From a virus: a stretch of 29,608 nucleotides of DNA. Where the stretch lies: the IMG/VR virus record IMGVR_UViG_3300009537_000120, positions 1-29,608 of that record, one strand, 5' to 3'. Below, in pieces: positions 9,920 through 18,047 of this stretch; position 1 is the first letter of the stretch, and each line of letters opens with the position of its first letter. The position numbers were made by a program, and so were the translations under genes. The notes under the pieces are model-generated. The model did not search any database, was not told the DNA's origin, and saw only the letters and a program-made list of their open reading frames with translations.

Positions 9920-10471
9920 TTATGAGTTAATAATTAATTCTTTAAGTTCAAAAACCATCTCCTTACTCTTTCGACCTTTTGGGTGATGTTTTTGACATAA
10001 TGTAATTCCATTATTTATGTTATATCTCAACTCAGGATATTCTTTCCAACTTAAGATGTGGTGCGATTCTAATCGCCCAGAACAATCACAATTATTTATT
10101 TTACACTTCCAATTATCCCTATTTCTGACGCTTATCATCCAAAATTTGTAATTTGAATCATAACCATGTTTTTCACTCATTTTTACCTGGTTTCTGTCTT
10201 TAATCCAATTAAAATGTTCTTCTCCTTTTGCTTTCAAGACCTCTTTTTTATGACAATCTATACATCTTGTATATGTATATGCAGATAATTGTTTTCCACA
10301 TTTGCATAAAGGCAACCCTCCTTTCCAATTCTGGTTCAAACTACCTCTTTTTAATCTTTGTGCTTCTTTTTTATGCTCTGGACAAGACTGAACACCTGTT
10401 AGTCCTTTATTCCAAGGGTCCCCGTTTCCGTTTGCTTTTCTTGTTATCCAACCTTGTTTTGTAATACCCAT
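9920..10471 (-). CDS. HNH endonuclease, free-standing homing type (183 aa)
   Basis: The N-terminus has a NUMOD3-like DNA-binding phrase (DPWNKGLTG, then PEHKKEAQRLKRG and NQNWKGG). A zinc-ribbon-like segment with CxC and CxxC pairs follows at about residues 57-74. The C-terminal half is a classic HNH module: a Cys pair in KCKINNCDC, LESHHILSW, then NNGITLCQKHH. All key histidines and the Asn are present, so it looks intact. It is inserted between two structural genes and shares no evident function with them, as expected of a selfish homing endonuclease. A shorter relative with an internal deletion lies at 12273-12467. Confidence 0.85.
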   Translation of the reverse strand: MGITKQGWITRKANGNGDPWNKGLTGVQSCPEHKKEAQRLKRGSLNQNWKGGLPLCKCGKQLSAYTYTRCIDCHKKEVLKAKGEEHFNWIKDRNQVKMSEKHGYDSNYKFWMISVRNRDNWKCKINNCDCSGRLESHHILSWKEYPELRYNINNGITLCQKHHPKGRKSKEMVFELKELIINS

Positions 10472-10481
10472 ATAATTTTAA

Positions 10482-11117
10482 TTAACTAACACTGCCAACG
10501 GTATTCTCGACATTCGTTCCAATCTTTGTAAACTTGATAAATGAATCTGCTACCATTACTGGTGAAGTTGGTGCAGCAGAAAAGATAATTTGTGGAGTAA
10601 TTGTTCCTCCTGCGTTCATTCGTATGATACCCTTAAAGTTAATTGCTACTGCAGATGTCGCTGTTGCGTTTACAACAGTTGCAGCAACTTGGTTAACCCA
10701 TGTAGATGCAACAGTTGCTCCAGTTGTGTTAGCCGCTACATTCTGTGCTTGTGCGATATACTTCATAGAAGTTATGGTTGCACTTCCACCAAGTGCAAAC
10801 GCCATACCAGTTGTACAGGTTGTTCCTGACTTGTTTATGAAATACTGTCCCTCGAACTGATATGTGGTTGCGGCTTCAACGGTGAACACGTCTCCAGTAG
10901 TTGGGAAAGCTGATTGTACAGATGTTCCTACGCCAAGAGCAAAGTCTCCAGCAGGTACGATGGAATATAGAACTGGTGTTTCAAGCAGTTCCTTTACTGT
11001 GATTTTCTTCGTAACAGGTGAACCTCCTGGGTCTGAAACGATTGGAAGAACGTCAGTTGTTACTGCTGGAGTAAGTTCTGTAAGTTCTGTTACTTTTACT
11101 AATGTATCTGTTGCCAT
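10482..11117 (-). CDS. Beta-rich minor structural protein (211 aa)
   Basis: The N-terminus reads like head-binding parts of small phage fibres (VTELTELTPAV, then DVLPIVSDPGG and KKITVKELLE). The rest is rich in Ala, Thr, Val and Ser with alternating strands, suggesting a jelly-roll, perhaps TNF/C1q-like. No catalytic or membrane motif is present. It lies between the stabilisation protein and the HNH gene in the minus-strand operon. The start at 11117 is preceded by TTTAATAATATG, the usual SD-less context of this genome. A role as a small fibre, decoration or spike component is inferred from composition and place only. Confidence 0.65.
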   Translation of the reverse strand: MATDTLVKVTELTELTPAVTTDVLPIVSDPGGSPVTKKITVKELLETPVLYSIVPAGDFALGVGTSVQSAFPTTGDVFTVEAATTYQFEGQYFINKSGTTCTTGMAFALGGSATITSMKYIAQAQNVAANTTGATVASTWVNQVAATVVNATATSAVAINFKGIIRMNAGGTITPQIIFSAAPTSPVMVADSFIKFTKIGTNVENTVGSVS

Positions 11118-11121
11118 ATTA

Positions 11122-12276
11122 TTAAACGTTAACTTCTAATTTTCTTTGTAATGTTGTGGTATCGGAATCTTCTATCTCCCATTTAATGACTCCAAAGTTC
11201 GTGTTTGATATAGAAGTAAGGATAATATTATCGACAACAATAAAGTCATTAATTTTAGACTTGTCTCTTCCATTATACCTTGTCCAGCTGTTCTTATAAA
11301 GCGTATGACATACAAAAACAGTATTTGTCGTTGTGCTATCGTCTAAAGGAATTGATAAATAAAAACGTCTATTGTGATAACCAACGACAACAGTACTGTA
11401 ATAATCCTTATCAACATATTTTAATGTCTCCTTGATTGGTTCAGAGATAACAGACTTATTGATACCAAACACGCCAGTCTGTTGGTCAACGAACCCGATG
11501 GATCGTACCTCTTTCCCAGTAAAGAACCATAGGTCATTCTCAACCCACACAACGGATTTTCGTGAAACTGCACCATAGGTACCTGACTGTTGCTCTAATT
11601 TTGGTACAAAGGCCGAGGCAACCTGGTCATATGTAAACGTAAGTTTCCAAATTGAAATATCTTTGAATATCATCAACACGCCATAGTAGTTCTTTAGATT
11701 GGTTATTGTATCAGTACCAATAGGAACAACGAGGTCTGTAGCTACACCTGTCCAATCTGTGGCATCACCAACCTCAGAATAGTAAAGAGTTAGTGGTTCG
11801 TCAGTTACACCAGATATAAACATTCGATCTTCAAAAACTTCTAAGATATTACCTTTTGGGGCGGTTGCGTATTCAGTAAAAGTTGTGCCATCAAACTTGA
11901 AATAGTTTTCCACGCCATTGCAACCAAACAAGTCGTCATCATAGACCTTAAATCCAAACTCAGCCCCTTCTGTGTAGTCAGTTGTGCCAAGTCTGTACCA
12001 AGTCTTATCAATTAAAGAGTAATATTGAAGTTGTGTTTCGAAACCCCTGATTAACCAGAACGTTCCATCTTTTTTCTTATAATAAAACAAAGAGTGACAA
12101 AGTGATGCCTCTTTCTTTCCTAGAATAGAGAACCCCTGGTCTTTAGTCAAAAATCCCTCTCCCACAAAATTCATATTTATAGGTACACTTCTGCCCCTAG
12201 AATCATCTACATCTATAACAGATTGCAAATCGTCAAAAATTTTAAGAAACCGCTCTTTGTTTGGTGGAGTACTCAT
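11122..12276 (-). CDS. P22 gp10-like tail stabilisation/hub protein (384 aa)
   Basis: The protein has the pattern of podoviral packaged-DNA stabilisation proteins (P22 gp10 type). These are beta-propeller-like, with repeated short strands and phrases such as [43 protein letters not shown] and the characteristic [16 protein letters not shown] near residue 170. Such proteins plug the portal/adaptor channel and anchor the tail needle or fibres. Its ATG overlaps the stop of the HNH remnant upstream (ATGA), so translation is coupled to that degraded gene. I recognise the family by wording and order of neighbours (capsid, adaptor, then this), not by a search. Confidence 0.65.
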   Translation of the reverse strand: MSTPPNKERFLKIFDDLQSVIDVDDSRGRSVPINMNFVGEGFLTKDQGFSILGKKEASLCHSLFYYKKKDGTFWLIRGFETQLQYYSLIDKTWYRLGTTDYTEGAEFGFKVYDDDLFGCNGVENYFKFDGTTFTEYATAPKGNILEVFEDRMFISGVTDEPLTLYYSEVGDATDWTGVATDLVVPIGTDTITNLKNYYGVLMIFKDISIWKLTFTYDQVASAFVPKLEQQSGTYGAVSRKSVVWVENDLWFFTGKEVRSIGFVDQQTGVFGINKSVISEPIKETLKYVDKDYYSTVVVGYHNRRFYLSIPLDDSTTTNTVFVCHTLYKNSWTRYNGRDKSKINDFIVVDNIILTSISNTNFGVIKWEIEDSDTTTLQRKLEVNV

Positions 12277-12467
12277 GATTGTTTTTTAGTTAATTTCCAT
12301 AAAAACGTATCTGTAGTTTTATGACAAGATTCACATAATGTTCTACCATTGTCTATAGCAAATCGTAACTCAGGAAAAAGTGAAAAAGGTTTTATATGAT
12401 CTGCATTAAGTTTCTCTCGTGTTTCCTCTGAAACAGGTTTTGTTCTTTTGTAAACTCCTGTTGCCAT
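12273..12467 (-). CDS. Internally deleted HNH endonuclease remnant (64 aa)
   Basis: The first 20 residues ([20 protein letters not shown]) resemble the NUMOD3-like start of homing endonucleases. The sequence then jumps directly to the second half of an HNH module: [13 protein letters not shown], then [17 protein letters not shown]. The zinc-knuckle and first half of the nuclease expected between them are missing while the frame is kept, which indicates an in-frame deletion. The fragment aligns by eye with LESHHILSWKEYPEL and NNGITLCQKHH of the intact HNH at 9920-10471. It starts 1 nt after the adaptor stop (TAATATG), and its TGA overlaps the ATG of the stabilisation gene. It probably has no nuclease activity. 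Confidence 0.7.
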   Translation of the reverse strand: MATGVYKRTKPVSEETREKLNADHIKPFSLFPELRFAIDNGRTLCESCHKTTDTFLWKLTKKQS

Positions 12468-12468
12468 A

Positions 12469-13077
12469 TTAAATTAAATTTTGATAACTAAACATTTCAC
12501 CACCTCGCTGTGGATCTTCCTCATAGTTGGAGATAGCTCCTGTTTTCTTTTTAAACTCTTCTTCATAAATGTCTCTATAGTATTTAGACAATACCTCATC
12601 TTGCAGGTCTTCGTATACTCTGTATATAGTTCCGTACACAATCAGTTCGTGTAGGTTTCCATTAATCTCTGGGTTTTGTGAAGTTGAAAGTGCTGTATAT
12701 GTCGGGTAATACTTTATCACTAGAGATGATACGGTTGTAGGATGAACTTTTATTGCAGCACCCTCAATTGTCACTCCGTTCTCTGTTGGTGTCTGGTCAA
12801 AATCAGCAATAGATTTCTCTGGGTAAGTAGTTGTATCAGTGGCAGATACTTGTGGATCACTATACAAAGTACCAAAATCTGTTGGGAGAGTACCTGTGCC
12901 ACTTGTGAATGTAACAGTGGCTGATTGGACTTGGTCATTGGTGAAAGTACGAATCTTTAATTCGTCATATGTTAAATTGGCATATTCCAATATTGTTGCA
13001 TCTGCCACAATGTCTGTAGATGCTTCAAGAATCTTCCTCCTTACTGCTGATGTTATTGCTGTTGTTGTTAATGACAT
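12469..13077 (-). CDS. Head-tail connector/adaptor protein (202 aa)
   Basis: Size, position directly after the major capsid gene, and layout fit podoviral adaptor proteins (P22 gp4 / gp6-like): an N-terminal helix pair ([13 protein letters not shown], then [17 protein letters not shown]), a beta middle with [13 protein letters not shown], and a helical C-terminus with [18 protein letters not shown]. These proteins form a ring under the portal. No enzymatic motif is seen. Its stop TAA runs into the ATG of the HNH remnant. A strong hairpin lies upstream between it and the capsid gene. The assignment rests on shape and neighbours, so a different connector class is possible. Confidence 0.6.
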   Translation of the reverse strand: MSLTTTAITSAVRRKILEASTDIVADATILEYANLTYDELKIRTFTNDQVQSATVTFTSGTGTLPTDFGTLYSDPQVSATDTTTYPEKSIADFDQTPTENGVTIEGAAIKVHPTTVSSLVIKYYPTYTALSTSQNPEINGNLHELIVYGTIYRVYEDLQDEVLSKYYRDIYEEEFKKKTGAISNYEEDPQRGGEMFSYQNLI

Positions 13078-13106
13078 GCTATTTTCTTTATCTAATAATG
13101 CCTATA

Positions 13107-13132
13107 GGGTCACCCACAAAAGTGAGTGAACC
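13107..13132 (-). other. Stable RNA hairpin between capsid and adaptor genes
   Basis: On the minus-strand transcript, two 11-base arms (13122-13132 and 13107-13117) pair with one mismatch and one G-U pair around a UUUU loop. It begins 8 nt after the capsid stop. No U-run follows, so it is not a standard terminator. It may be a partial terminator or a 3'-end stabiliser that keeps capsid mRNA abundant. Confidence 0.55.
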
Positions 13133-13139
13133 AAAGGGA

Positions 13140-14231
13140 TTATGCGATAGTTGCTCGCAAAACCGCTCCTCTTCCTCTGTTGCCAGCGAAGACTTTTCGT
13201 CCCCAAACAAGCAAACCTTTACAGGTTGACATGAATGAAGTTGGGTCTACTGAAGATGGAAGTATATTTACTTTCATAATCTGTAGGGCCATTGCACAGA
13301 AATCTCTAGTACCTGCTACGAACCAGTATCCTGTTGTATTGTCTCCGTCAACAAGTTCTGATGTAAAGACATCAAATCCTGCGATTCTTCCAATCTTTGC
13401 ACCTAGAACAGCGTCTTCATATGCTGCTCCAACTGCTGGGATAAATTCTGGTGCTTGTAGAAGTGCACCTTCAAAAACTGAGTTTACTACAAGAAATCTT
13501 CCTTCTTTTGGTGTAAGTTGTACACCAAGTTTAGTTCTCAAAGAAACAATATTTGCGTAAATATTGCTCTTTGTGACTGCTGTGTGAGTAGCAGCGTTAA
13601 TTACATATGTTGAAGAAGTCTCTACACCTCCTGTGTATGATGTTGAGTCTTGGTCAGTTATAGTAATTGCTGTTGCTGAAGAGTATGCTGAAACATAGTA
13701 GTAAGTAGCTCCACTATCGAAAGATAGTAAACCTCCTACCATAGCTGCTGTGAAAGTTGTTCCTGAACCAGTTACAACTCCAGTTGTTGCTGCTACAGAA
13801 ATAGTTCCTGTTGAGTAAGCTGTTCCTACGGCGTTGTCTCCGTGTACGTTCTTTCTCATGTAAGCAAGAATATCTGTGTCAAGCAATTCAACCATATCTC
13901 TTTTTGATAGAGCTGCATATTCATTGATAGTATCAATGTCATTTTGCAACTTATCAATATCATCGACAACAAACTTAAAGTAATACTGTTGGTCGATAAT
14001 CAAGTCTTCTTCTGTGGGAGTTAGGTCTTGAGCTACAAGTGTTGTACCTTTTGTATAAGCACTTAAAGTCAATTTACCTAGAGTTCTAACTCGAACTCTG
14101 TCCCCTTCGTTTGCGATTTGTCCTTCGTAGTTTGTGTTGGTAACTTTTGTATAAATAGTTTCGTTATACAAAATCTCAACCAATTTAAGCGAGAATTTAA
14201 TCGGCGTGTTTGAACTTAAATCGTTAGCCAT
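13140..14231 (-). CDS. Major capsid protein, HK97/P22-type fold with inserted beta domain (363 aa)
   Basis: The N-terminal part (residues about 20-110) has the usual capsid wording: YEGQIANEGDRVRVR, then LTLSAY, an LxIDQQYYFKFVVDDIDKLQ strand/helix and DMVELLDTDILAYM. Residues about 137-212 form a Thr/Ser/Gly-rich beta domain (TGTISVAATTGVVTGSGTTF, then YYVSAYSSATAITI) resembling an Ig-like or insertion domain. The core then resumes with LRTKLGVQLTPKEGRFLVVN and VFEGALLQAPEFIPAVG, and ends with GLLVWGRKVFAGNRGRG. The position after a scaffold-like gene and before the adaptor supports the call. Insertion of a surface domain in the capsid protein can serve in stability or binding; its role here is inferred. 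Confidence 0.85.
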   Translation of the reverse strand: MANDLSSNTPIKFSLKLVEILYNETIYTKVTNTNYEGQIANEGDRVRVRTLGKLTLSAYTKGTTLVAQDLTPTEEDLIIDQQYYFKFVVDDIDKLQNDIDTINEYAALSKRDMVELLDTDILAYMRKNVHGDNAVGTAYSTGTISVAATTGVVTGSGTTFTAAMVGGLLSFDSGATYYYVSAYSSATAITITDQDSTSYTGGVETSSTYVINAATHTAVTKSNIYANIVSLRTKLGVQLTPKEGRFLVVNSVFEGALLQAPEFIPAVGAAYEDAVLGAKIGRIAGFDVFTSELVDGDNTTGYWFVAGTRDFCAMALQIMKVNILPSSVDPTSFMSTCKGLLVWGRKVFAGNRGRGAVLRATIA

Positions 14232-14261
14232 TTTATTGGTAAATTAAATTAGTAAAATTCA

Positions 14262-15005
14262 CTATTTTAACTTTCCAGATTCAAGATCGGCTTTATACTC
14301 CTTAGACATCTGAGCGAATTTTGCAGGATTCTCCGCAATTTTGCTCCAATCTTCCAAGGATCGAGATGCGGTTGGAGTTTTATCTCCACCCTTAGATCTC
14401 TCTATATCGATCCGACTCTCATTAGCCAGGGCTTCTTGTGCTCCTAAATCCTTTGCTTTATCAAATAAATATACTTTAGATAGATCTTCGAGGATGTCAC
14501 CGATATTTTCTGGGACGACATCTGCTTTGAAGTATTTACGCTTAAAGTCTTCTTTATTTTCTCTTAACTCTGGGTACTTAGTTGCTGCATTTTCAAACGC
14601 TTCGCTCCATCGCCTTTCGTTATACGATTGCTTTGCAAATGCAATAGCTGGGTCACTATAGACATCGTTTTTGACTCTGTCTCTAATGCTGTTCGTATAA
14701 GCTATAAGGTTCTGTTGCTCTTGCGGATCTAATTGCTCGAAACCTGGGTATAGTGTCTCTGAATTGTCACTATAGCTAGTGCCTGATTCAGCAAGTTTCT
14801 TAAGACGCTCTATTTCTGCATCACGAGATTTCATCTCATCAAGCAGCCTCTGAGCTTCTCTGGTGGACTCACTAAACTTAGTTTTGTAGTCAATTTCCTC
14901 TTCGGCTGGAGTAATTGGATTTTTGACAGTGTTCTCTGTTTCTTCCGTTCCTTGAGGGTTAGTAATTTCTACGTCCTCTTGTGGAGTTTGGTTTTCTGTT
15001 GACAT
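14262..15005 (-). CDS. Scaffolding-like protein (247 aa)
   Basis: This is an acidic, highly helical and low-complexity protein. Its N-terminus is Glu/Thr/Asn-rich (residues 1-40), followed by a coiled coil (STREAQRLLDEMKSRDAEIE), a helical middle containing YNERRWSEAFENAATKYPEL, and a mixed-charge C-terminus ending ADLESGKLK. It lies 30 bp upstream of the major capsid gene, the standard place for the scaffold that guides procapsid assembly. No protease motif is visible, so scaffold removal by an encoded protease is not evident. The call rests on position and composition. Confidence 0.7.
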   Translation of the reverse strand: MSTENQTPQEDVEITNPQGTEETENTVKNPITPAEEEIDYKTKFSESTREAQRLLDEMKSRDAEIERLKKLAESGTSYSDNSETLYPGFEQLDPQEQQNLIAYTNSIRDRVKNDVYSDPAIAFAKQSYNERRWSEAFENAATKYPELRENKEDFKRKYFKADVVPENIGDILEDLSKVYLFDKAKDLGAQEALANESRIDIERSKGGDKTPTASRSLEDWSKIAENPAKFAQMSKEYKADLESGKLK

Positions 15006-15027
15006 GATTTTCTTTACCCGTCACATT

Positions 15028-15039
15028 TTGTTTAAACAA
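15028..15039. promoter_or_regulatory. 12-bp perfect palindrome upstream of the scaffold gene
   Basis: The sequence TTGTTTAAACAA is its own reverse complement and lies in the 66-bp gap between the 56-residue gene and the scaffold gene. It could bind a dimeric regulator, but no partner can be named. A chance AT-rich palindrome is also possible. Confidence 0.3.
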
Positions 15040-15071
15040 TTGTGGTTTGGGAAGTTAAATTAATTGTAATA

Positions 15072-15242
15072 CTACTTTGTCTTTTTAGACACTCTTTTTG
15101 CTTTTGGTGCAACAACTTCTTCAGCTGGTGCAAAACCCAATCGTACCTTGTCTGCGTGTGAAAGTAATGCCATATTAGCAGATATAACTTTCAACTCCGC
15201 TTCTCCGATAGATTCTTTTTTTAACGCTTCTTGTAAATTCAT
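15072..15242 (-). CDS. Small protein, 56 aa, unknown function
   Basis: The open frame runs from ATG at 15242 to TAG at 15072-15074. The product starts MNLQEALKKESIGEAELKVI, continues with a helical stretch ending in HADKVRLGF, and closes with an Ala/Lys-rich basic tail (VVAPKAKRVSKKTK). A TGGTATAAT box lies 8 nt before the ATG, which supports expression. It sits between the basic 90-residue protein and the scaffold gene. Its family is not recognised; a small head-assembly or DNA-binding role would fit the basic tail but is not shown. Confidence 0.6.
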   Translation of the reverse strand: MNLQEALKKESIGEAELKVISANMALLSHADKVRLGFAPAEEVVAPKAKRVSKKTK

Positions 15243-15250
15243 ATATCTAT

Positions 15251-15259
15251 ATTATACCA
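15251..15259 (-). promoter_or_regulatory. Extended -10 promoter (TGGTATAAT) upstream of the 56-residue gene
   Basis: On the minus strand the box reads TGGTATAAT and ends 8 nt before the ATG at 15242. The sequence is identical to the boxes before the fibre, portal and primase genes. It could start the transcript for scaffold and capsid, the most abundantly needed products. Confidence 0.55.
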
Positions 15260-15532
15260 TTAATTCTTCTTTTGTTTCCTTTTGTGTTCCATTCTAATCC
15301 ATTCTGCCATGTTCCTAGTTCTTACTTGGGTTTCGCTCCCTGTCCAATTCCCTGGCTTTCTATTATCGATGTCATTTTTTAAAATAAAGACATCTCCTTT
15401 TGCTTTACTTATTGCTTTCTTTGATTTATATCTTGCTGGGGCAGATAAGACATCTGAAGTTACACCAATAACCTTTCTTCTGGCTTTTGTTGCAACGTCC
15501 TTCATTTTTTTATTGAATGTTTTTATTTTCAT
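15260..15532 (-). CDS. Very basic small protein (90 aa), unknown function
   Basis: Lys and Arg dominate the protein: the N-terminus KTFNKKMKDVATKARRKV, the middle YKSKKAISKAKGD and the C-terminus MEHKRKQKKN. A Trp-containing stretch (KPGNWTGSETQVRTRNMAEW) is the only non-basic island. There are no membrane segments or catalytic motifs. Its ATG overlaps the stop of the 81-residue gene upstream (ATGA), so it is translationally coupled. The charge suggests contact with DNA in the head, but this is inference. Confidence 0.6.
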   Translation of the reverse strand: MKIKTFNKKMKDVATKARRKVIGVTSDVLSAPARYKSKKAISKAKGDVFILKNDIDNRKPGNWTGSETQVRTRNMAEWIRMEHKRKQKKN

Positions 15533-15774
15533 ACTTTTGCTTTTAATTTTTTAACTTTACCCTTTGTCTTCTCTTTCATGTCAGCCTGCTTTTGCTTTAG
15601 CATATCCGTCATAATCCAATCGACCTCCTTGCCTAAAGTCGAATCCTTTGGCACCTCTGCAACAACATTAAACTTCTCTAGCCCAGGAATTTCTGTTCGT
15701 AGAGTTGCAATCATTACCCGTTTACTTTCACCCGTTGCATCTTCTAAGTGGTCTATATCTAATGTTAATCTCAT
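15529..15774 (-). CDS. Small protein (81 aa), unknown, head-gene neighbourhood
   Basis: Starts with a beta-like stretch (MRLTLDIDHLEDATGESKRV), has a hydrophobic core (IPGLEKFNVVAEV), and ends in a Lys-rich tail (KEKTKGKVKKLKAKV). The TGA stop overlaps the start of the basic 90-residue gene, and the start follows the 105-residue gene by 2 bp. Such packing argues that it is a real gene. No family is recognised. Confidence 0.55.
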   Translation of the reverse strand: MRLTLDIDHLEDATGESKRVMIATLRTEIPGLEKFNVVAEVPKDSTLGKEVDWIMTDMLKQKQADMKEKTKGKVKKLKAKV

Positions 15775-15776
15775 GT

Positions 15777-16094
15777 TTATTTTATTAAATTGCTAATGTT
15801 TCTCTCCAACATTTGTTTCTCAAATTCTGGGCTAAACAAAAAGCCTCGTATCTTTCTTATCATCTCTAATTTCATCTTCAAAAAAACATCATCTCGTTCT
15901 GATAGTGGAGCATTGATTAATTTTACTATAGTTTCATCTTCTTGCACCTGTAAAAAGGTTGCAACGTCTTCATCAGTCAGTTTCTTGCCATTTAATCCTT
16001 GTTCCCATACTTTATAAGTTTCCTTCTCTTCAGCGTTTAACTCACTATAGTTATCTACTCCAATCTTCTTTAAATATTTTTGTAATATACTCAT
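15777..16094 (-). CDS. Small helical protein (105 aa), unknown, next to portal
   Basis: The protein is predicted mainly helical and charged: LQKYLKKIGVDNYSELNAEE at the start, a middle with GKKLTDEDVATFL, and MKLEMIRKIRGFLFSPEFEK near the end. Its ATG comes one base after the portal stop (TAATATG), so it is likely translated by ribosomes ending on the portal. Genes of this size right after portals are often assembly accessories or small head proteins. I do not recognise the family, and no active-site residues stand out. Confidence 0.6.
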   Translation of the reverse strand: MSILQKYLKKIGVDNYSELNAEEKETYKVWEQGLNGKKLTDEDVATFLQVQEDETIVKLINAPLSERDDVFLKMKLEMIRKIRGFLFSPEFEKQMLERNISNLIK

Positions 16095-16095
16095 A

Positions 16096-17805
16096 TTATT
16101 GTTGTGTTGTTTGTTGCATTACTTGCTCATTGCTAAAAGGATTACCGTTTGCTTGGCCTGCTGGTGGTTTTGCACCTTCCTGTGTAGGGTCTTGTGCCAT
16201 TCCCATCTTTTGCTCTTCAAACTGGATGGCCTTGTCTATCTCCTCTCTTGTCCAGTCTCCTCCAAGTTCCAATTGTTTTTTCTTTGCAATCGTTAGTGCG
16301 ACAGGATTGTCTTGGAATGATACAATTATATACTGTGCTCGTTGTAGAGCAAACTGATCCAAAGCTTCTTGTTCAGCTTTCATTACAACTTGTACCTGAT
16401 AACCCTCTGGCATTTGCCATGCTGATGGATATACCTCCTTTTTGTACAAATCTCCATTACTTCCTTCTTTATACAATACAAGAGTTCCCTTCACATTGTT
16501 ATTCATCAAGTCATAAAATAGCTCACCAACCTCTTCCCACGCTCGTCTGTAGTGCTTTGATGATACTGAGTTTCGTCCTTGTGATTGTGATAGGTTCAAT
16601 TGAACCTCACCAAGTGTTGTTCGTGACTTTGTTTGCTCTCCTCTTTCTGTAGGTGTTTGGGCAACAGATGATTGAATCAAGTCCTTCAAGAATTGAATCT
16701 GTGCAGTCGTGTCATTCAACGGTTCAATTCGTACCTGTTGTAATATCTCTGCAGGATTTCCTGGAATACCGTACATACCGAATGGTTTAGGATCAAAGGC
16801 TTGTGGTCGGAATGTTCCGTTCATGGTGTTAAAGAAGTACATACCAAAGTTTCGATATGTTCTGTTCTCAAGGTCTTGTGACATGTACATATTCACAACC
16901 TTATTGATTGTTCGTACTGAGTCACCCTTTCCATCACACCAGATGTCATTTATATCTGGATCATCAGCCCAAGATACAATTGGTAATCGCTTTATTCCAA
17001 TAGCGTCCTCAAGTGGCTTGTTGTACAAAACAACCTTATCAGCAGCAATAATAATCAAATGTCTTACAAATTGGTTAATGTCAGCGTGCCATTGTAGTTT
17101 GTATGATTCGTTAATCTCAACCAATAACTCTGATGCATTGTAGTCATCAAAGTTTTGAGCTCCCAAGTTTCGTAATCTTTCAACCTTACTCAAATATGCT
17201 TCATAAGACTCACCAGACTTAATAACGCCCTCCTTGGAATCCAAGTACATCTTCAATTCCCTCTTGCCAGCAGAATCATACTTACTATTCGCCAATATCT
17301 CCCTCAAAGGCTTAAAGATATGTGTTCGGATAATATATTGTGCAGAGTTTAAATCAAGAGGATTCACTCTAGGAGACACCTCAATATCATATGGATCTAT
17401 AATATCTAGGAAGAAATCACCATTAGAAATACCAGCAATCTTAAATGATCGCCCCTGTAATCCAACAATCTTCTTATCGACATTATCAAGAATGTCTAGC
17501 TTCAACTTATCAAAGTAGTGGCCCCACATTTCATCAACAATAATCTCGCCATTTTTATGACGTGCTGTTCTGCCTCGTGATTTGAAGTGTAATTCTGGCG
17601 GTTCATCAATCTTGGAAATCCAAGTTTGAATAGTCTCCCGCATAATTGGGAGATTGATTGGTTGTCTTTGTGTTAATCTATTTGTGTCTACCTTATCTCT
17701 GTACAGAGAGTAGTTCTCATTCCACTGAGTAAATCTTCGACTTTTGAAGTCCTCCGATTCCCTCTTTTCCTTTGTGTGTTCACTTATTAATTTGTCTTTA
17801 TCCAT
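16096..17805 (-). CDS. Portal protein (569 aa)
   Basis: Size and wording fit a dsDNA-phage portal that forms the dodecameric channel for DNA entry. The N-terminus has FTQWNENYSLYRDKVDTN and the conserved helix around MRETIQTWISKIDEPPELHF. A typical central segment reads IKRLPIVSWADDPDINDIWC with GDSVRTINKVVNMYMSQDLE. A wing/clip part follows, and the C-terminal tail is Gln-rich (EEQKMGMAQDPTQEG to QQTTQQ). The Gln-rich tail recalls podoviral portals with C-terminal barrel extensions. It lies downstream of the terminase genes, as usual. Transcription may start at a TGGTATAAT box 25 bp upstream. Confidence 0.8.
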   Translation of the reverse strand: MDKDKLISEHTKEKRESEDFKSRRFTQWNENYSLYRDKVDTNRLTQRQPINLPIMRETIQTWISKIDEPPELHFKSRGRTARHKNGEIIVDEMWGHYFDKLKLDILDNVDKKIVGLQGRSFKIAGISNGDFFLDIIDPYDIEVSPRVNPLDLNSAQYIIRTHIFKPLREILANSKYDSAGKRELKMYLDSKEGVIKSGESYEAYLSKVERLRNLGAQNFDDYNASELLVEINESYKLQWHADINQFVRHLIIIAADKVVLYNKPLEDAIGIKRLPIVSWADDPDINDIWCDGKGDSVRTINKVVNMYMSQDLENRTYRNFGMYFFNTMNGTFRPQAFDPKPFGMYGIPGNPAEILQQVRIEPLNDTTAQIQFLKDLIQSSVAQTPTERGEQTKSRTTLGEVQLNLSQSQGRNSVSSKHYRRAWEEVGELFYDLMNNNVKGTLVLYKEGSNGDLYKKEVYPSAWQMPEGYQVQVVMKAEQEALDQFALQRAQYIIVSFQDNPVALTIAKKKQLELGGDWTREEIDKAIQFEEQKMGMAQDPTQEGAKPPAGQANGNPFSNEQVMQQTTQQ

Positions 17806-17830
17806 ATAAAAAAGTTACTGATATACAGTT

Positions 17831-17839
17831 ATTATACCA
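17831..17839 (-). promoter_or_regulatory. Extended -10 promoter (TGGTATAAT) before the portal gene
   Basis: The minus-strand box TGGTATAAT lies 25 nt before the portal ATG at 17805. A TTGACA occurs only 13 nt upstream of TATAAT, too close for normal sigma-70 spacing. The expected leader of about 19 nt holds no Shine-Dalgarno. Confidence 0.5.
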
Positions 17840-17843
17840 CATT

Positions 17844-18047
17844 TTATTTTGTCAATACTGTACAAGTAGTTCCAGCAACCACAATCTCATTCGTGTACGC
17901 ACATTTTAGTGTTACGTGTATCTGAAACACGAACCACAACAGCAAACTAAAGGCGACCAAACCAACCACCGCCATTGCTATCTTGGTCCATTGAATGAAA
18001 CGTTCTTCTGGCGACATCTGCATAATATTTTTCTTTTTCTTTTTCAT
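17844..18047 (-). CDS. Small single-span membrane protein (67 aa)
   Basis: A very basic N-terminus (five Lys) is followed by a hydrophobic helix at about residues 23-43 (IAMAVVGLVAFSLLLWFVFQ). A short outer part with two Cys (positions 49 and 62) could form a disulphide. It overlaps the preceding membrane-protein gene by about 100 bp in another frame. Starts at 18023 or 18017 would shorten the overlap and remove the Lys run, so the start is uncertain. A holin-like or other lysis role is possible, but no endolysin is seen nearby. Confidence 0.5.
   Translation of the reverse strand: MKKKKKNIMQMSPEERFIQWTKIAMAVVGLVAFSLLLWFVFQIHVTLKCAYTNEIVVAGTTCTVLTK

Noticed and set aside
13107-13132. Intrinsic terminator after the capsid gene
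   Set aside because: There is no U-run after the stem on the transcribed strand, so I list it only as a hairpin.
13126-13560. Plus-strand open frame of 144 codons beneath the capsid gene
   Set aside because: It is antisense to a convincing capsid gene, has low-complexity Ser/Pro/Thr wording, and lacks operon partners.
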